NCBI GenBank assembly: GCA_045132775.1 | Contig: JBGUSX010000108.1 | Location: forward strand, 1 to 8,262 | Reading direction: 5' to 3' | Length of the DNA stretch: 8,262 nt | From: SVTX01 sp045132775 | GTDB lineage: Bacteria > Bacillota > Clostridia > Oscillospirales > CAG-272 | Shown here: one piece after another, positions 6,314 to 8,262 of the stretch | Layout: each line of letters starts with the position of its first letter | Position numbering within the stretch: position 1 is the stretch's first letter | Program-made: the position numbers and the translations under genes | The notes under the pieces: model-generated | The model's input: the letters and a program-made list of their open reading frames with translations, nothing else | Databases searched by the model: none | Told to the model about the DNA's origin: nothing

Positions 6314-6353
6314 AAAAAATTACGCTCTCACAAACGCGAGAGCGTAATTTTTT
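6314..6353. terminator. Bidirectional terminator between the small gene and tyrS
   Basis: The stem AAATTACGCTCTC (6317-6329) pairs with GAGAGCGTAATTT (6338-6350) around an 8-nt loop. An A-run precedes it and a T-run follows it, so it works for both convergent genes. It lies 5 bp after the stop of the small gene and 2 bp from the tyrS stop. Confidence 0.92.
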
Positions 6354-6355
6354 AT

Positions 6356-7576
6356 TTAAAACACGACCTTCATATAGGATTTCTTACCCTTGCGGAGGAG
6401 CTTTCCTTCCTTGAGGTCGTCCTTTGTAAAGAAGGTCTTTATGTCCGCAACCTTCTCTCCGTCGACCGAAACACCGCCCTGCTGTACCGCCTGACGAGCC
6501 TCGGACTTGGACTTGCAAAGTCCGCTTCTCACGAGCATAGTAAGAACGTCGGTCTTGCCCTCCATGTAGAAGTCCTCCTCGAGCATTTCTGCCGTGGGAG
6601 CATCTGCCTCGCCGCCCGCGCCGAAGAGAGCCTTTGCCTGAGCCTGAGCCTTGTCAGCCTCCTCGTCACCGTGAACGAGCTTTGTGAGCTCGTAAGCAAG
6701 GATCTCCTTGGCGGTATTGAGCTGAGAGCCCTCCCAACAGTCCATCTCGTTGATCTGCTCTAAGGGTAGGAATGTGAGCATACGGATGCACTTGAGTACG
6801 TCAGCATCGCCAACGTTTCTCCAGTACTGGTAGAAGTCGTAGGGAGTGGTCTTGTTAGGATCGAGCCAGACCGCACCGGAAGCCGTCTTGCCCATCTTCT
6901 TGCCCTCGCTGTTGAGGAGAAGGGTGATAGTCATCGCGTGCGCATCCTTGCCAAGCTTACGTCTGATAAGCTCGGTACCGCCAAGCATATTGGACCACTG
7001 GTCATCGCCGCCGAACTGCATATTGCAGCCGTATTCCTTGAAAAGATGATAGAAGTCGTAGGACTGCATTATCATGTAGTTGAATTCAAGGAAGGAAAGA
7101 CCCTTTTCCATTCTCTGCTTGTAGCATTCTGCGGTGAGCATACGGTTAACAGAGAAGCAAGCACCTACCTCGCGGAGCACCTCAACGTAATTGAGCCCGA
7201 GAAGCCAATCTGCGTTGTTTACCATAATGGCCTTGCCCTCGCCAAAGTCGATGAATCTCTCCATCTGCTTTTTAAAGCAGTCGCAGTTGTGCTGAATAGT
7301 CTCGGCAGTCATCATCTGGCGCATGTCTGTTCTGCCCGAGGGGTCACCGACCATAGCGGTGCCGCCGCCGATGAGAACAACGGGCTTGTTACCTGCCATC
7401 TGGAGTCTCTTCATAAGGCAGAGAGCCATAAAGTGACCTACGTGGAGCGAGTCGGCAGTAGGGTCAAAGCCGATGTAGAAGGTAGCCTTACCCTCGTTGA
7501 TCATATTCTTGATCTCTTCTTCGTTCGTCACCTGAGCGATAAGCCCGCGCGCGACGAGTTCTTCATAAATTTTCAT
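6356..7576 (-). CDS. tyrS: Tyrosyl-tRNA synthetase
   Basis: This class Ic aminoacyl-tRNA synthetase charges tRNA-Tyr with tyrosine using ATP. Counting from the chosen start, it has 406 residues. The Rossmann catalytic domain contains YIGFDPTADSLHVGH (34-48, with the HIGH motif as HVGH), GDPSGRT (77-83), the tyrosine-pocket region QSYDFYHL (171-178), GGDDQWSN (189-196) and the KMSKS loop as KMGKT (227-231). An anticodon-binding helical domain follows, then a C-terminal S4-type RNA-binding domain (about 346-406). Two ATGs are possible (7582 and 7576). The second has AGGAGA (7584-7589) at 7 nt, the first at only 1 nt, so 7576 is chosen. Expression is probably controlled by the T-box upstream. 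The gene is convergent with the small gene at 6069 and monocistronic here. Confidence 0.97.
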   Translation of the reverse strand: MKIYEELVARGLIAQVTNEEEIKNMINEGKATFYIGFDPTADSLHVGHFMALCLMKRLQMAGNKPVVLIGGGTAMVGDPSGRTDMRQMMTAETIQHNCDCFKKQMERFIDFGEGKAIMVNNADWLLGLNYVEVLREVGACFSVNRMLTAECYKQRMEKGLSFLEFNYMIMQSYDFYHLFKEYGCNMQFGGDDQWSNMLGGTELIRRKLGKDAHAMTITLLLNSEGKKMGKTASGAVWLDPNKTTPYDFYQYWRNVGDADVLKCIRMLTFLPLEQINEMDCWEGSQLNTAKEILAYELTKLVHGDEEADKAQAQAKALFGAGGEADAPTAEMLEEDFYMEGKTDVLTMLVRSGLCKSKSEARQAVQQGGVSVDGEKVADIKTFFTKDDLKEGKLLRKGKKSYMKVVF

Positions 7577-7583
7577 TTTCATT

Positions 7584-7589
7584 TCTCCT
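7584..7589 (-). promoter_or_regulatory. tyrS ribosome binding site
   Basis: AGGAGA on the minus strand lies 7 nt before the ATG at 7576 and only 1 nt from the ATG at 7582, so it decides the start. Confidence 0.9.
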
Positions 7590-7622
7590 GTTTATATAAA
7601 GTATTGTTTCATCCAGATCAAT

Positions 7623-7646
7623 GCTTTTTCGCTTGACGAAAAAAGC
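7623..7646 (-). other. Hairpin in the tyrS leader near the ribosome site
   Basis: GCTTTTTCG and CGAAAAAAGC pair around CTTGA, with one extra A in the right arm. It is the last hairpin in the tyrS leader before the ribosome site and, unlike those further upstream, is not followed by the ATATCAC heptamer. It has no U-run on the minus strand and is not a terminator for tyrS. Confidence 0.55.
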
Positions 7647-7655
7647 TTCCTTAAC

Positions 7656-7807
7656 GTTCACGAAGTGAACATATCACGTTGCGCGCGCGCAACATATCAC
7701 TTTCGCGATGCGAAAATATCACGTTGACACGCGAAGGCATTTTGCTTTTCATTTTGCCGAGCGTGTCAACATATCACTTTTTTATTCTCGCAAGCGAGAA
7801 TAAAAAA
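7656..7807 (-). repeat. Array of hairpins separated by the heptamer ATATCAC (GTGATAT in the transcript)
   Basis: Four identical heptamers ATATCAC (7671-7677, 7694-7700, 7716-7722, 7771-7777) alternate with five inverted repeats of unrelated sequence. These are GTTCAC/GTGAAC (7656-7670), the perfect palindrome GTTGCGCGCGCGCAAC (7678-7693), TTTCGC/GCGAAA (7701-7715), a 48-nt stem-loop with arms GTTGACACGC/GCGTGTCAAC (7723-7770), and a 14-bp stem (7778-7807) whose outer T-run is the U-run of the T-box terminator. The array lies between that terminator and the tyrS ribosome site, so it is transcribed only upon readthrough. The function is unknown. Confidence 0.85.
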
Positions 7808-7831
7808 CGCGTCCTGCTACTGCAAGGACGC
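7802..7831 (-). terminator. T-box-controlled terminator of the tyrS leader
   Basis: On the minus strand GCGTCCT (7825-7831) pairs with AGGACGC (7809-7815) around a TGCAGTAGC loop, followed by G and TTTTTT (7802-7807). The 5' arm follows directly after the T-box sequence, as is usual for the mutually exclusive antiterminator. Confidence 0.9.
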
Positions 7832-8053
7832 TTCCGCGTGTTACCACCTTGATTCACCCCGCGGTCACCCACAGAGCCTTACGGACTTCAAAAAAAGCCT
7901 CACGATATAACGGTCGTTCCGTCATAGCCTACTCGTTTCCTTTCGGTATGCCGCTTGCGAATGTATTGGGAAAAAGTCTCTCACGCGCCTCTCATCACCC
8001 GGCAACTTTCTGTCTTGCGATCCAAATTCCTACTTGTTTCGGTCATTGCGTTT
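7802..8053 (-). promoter_or_regulatory. T-box leader of tyrS (tRNA-Tyr sensing)
   Basis: The 5' leader senses uncharged tRNA-Tyr and switches between terminator and antiterminator. The T-box sequence AAGGTGGTAACACGCGG (minus strand, 7850-7834) is a clear variant of the consensus. Its TGGT (7843-7846) would pair with an ACCA end, as expected for tRNA-Tyr with discriminator A73. A Stem I distal region resembling the AGAGAG...GGTGATGAGA pattern lies at 7984-8012. AAGTA (8028-8032) may be the specifier-loop 5' side. A Tyr codon TAC at 7963-7965, followed by CATTCGC-type sequence that can pair with GCAATG (8044-8049), is the best specifier candidate, with TAC at 7946-7948 as the alternative. The T-box and terminator are firm; the specifier is inferred. 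Confidence 0.9.
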
Positions 8054-8058
8054 AGATG

Positions 8059-8087
8059 ATTATAACACGCTTTTTTCATTTTGTCAA
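8059..8087 (-). promoter_or_regulatory. tyrS promoter with perfect consensus boxes
   Basis: On the minus strand TTGACA (8082-8087) and TATAAT (8059-8064) are separated by exactly 17 nt, a perfect sigma-A consensus. The predicted transcript start is near 8052, about 475 nt before the tyrS ATG. A promoter this strong fits a gene whose control is exerted after initiation by a T-box. Confidence 0.93.
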
Positions 8088-8114
8088 GAGTTTTGTTTTT
8101 TTTGTTTAAAGAAA

Positions 8115-8262
8115 GATAAATTGCAATTTATCGGTGTGTTTGAAATTTGCAAACGGTTTTAGATTTCTTCACGGCTATAAACCAAACGTCACTTTAAAAC
8201 CGTAGGGGAGGCGCTTGCTCCTCCCGCTAACAAACGACTATTAAACCCTTATGGCTAAAGAA
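8115..8262. repeat. Left part of a palindromic repeat (copy C, truncated by the window)
   Basis: It begins with the perfect palindrome GATAAATTGCAATTTATC (8115-8132). It then matches copy B (5714-5837) over 124 bp with three mismatches by eye, in the same orientation, and diverges after 8238. It starts 27 bp upstream of the tyrS -35 box. The right half lies outside the window. Confidence 0.85.

Noticed and set aside
7656..7807. CRISPR array
   Set aside because: The repeated unit is only 7 bp, and the intervening sequences are themselves palindromes of 15-48 nt, unlike CRISPR spacers. No cas gene is present.

Overview
The window reads as chromosomal DNA of a Bacillota (Firmicutes) bacterium, most likely a gut-type Clostridia relative. 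The reasons are a T-box leader ahead of tyrS, a one-step meso-diaminopimelate dehydrogenase, consensus sigma-A promoters and AGGAG-type ribosome sites, and many short palindromic intergenic repeats. The genus cannot be named from the sequence alone.

Layout from left to right: a truncated repeat end (copy A, 1-83) runs into the stop codon of ddh (minus strand, lysine/peptidoglycan branch). A divergent promoter region (1065-1266) follows, with an inverted repeat that could be an operator. Next is a plus-strand operon deoC-deoD-deoB for deoxynucleoside breakdown. PNP releases (deoxy)ribose-1-phosphate, phosphopentomutase makes the 5-phosphate, and the aldolase splits deoxyribose-5-phosphate into acetaldehyde and glyceraldehyde-3-phosphate. 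A strong hairpin lies between deoD and deoB, and a clear terminator follows deoB.

Repeat D (3984-4240) separates deoB from a convergent PurF-like gene (minus, 4247-5674). That protein keeps the PRPP-binding site and the four Fe-S-type cysteines but has lost the catalytic N-terminal cysteine and other glutaminase residues. Repeat B (5714-5980) fills the gap upstream of it. A small gene of unknown function (6069-6308) shares a bidirectional terminator with tyrS (minus, 6356-7576).

tyrS has a long leader. A perfect consensus promoter (8059-8087) drives a Tyr-type T-box with its terminator. Between that terminator and the tyrS ribosome site is an array of unrelated perfect hairpins separated by an identical heptamer (ATATCAC on plus, GTGATAT in the transcript). 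This array is the least explained structure in the window. A further repeat (copy C, 8115-8262) lies upstream of the promoter and runs off the window.

The genes are mostly housekeeping metabolism. The points worth a second look are the heptamer-hairpin array, the PurF homologue with a dead glutaminase domain, and the modular palindromic repeat family found beside four of the gene ends.
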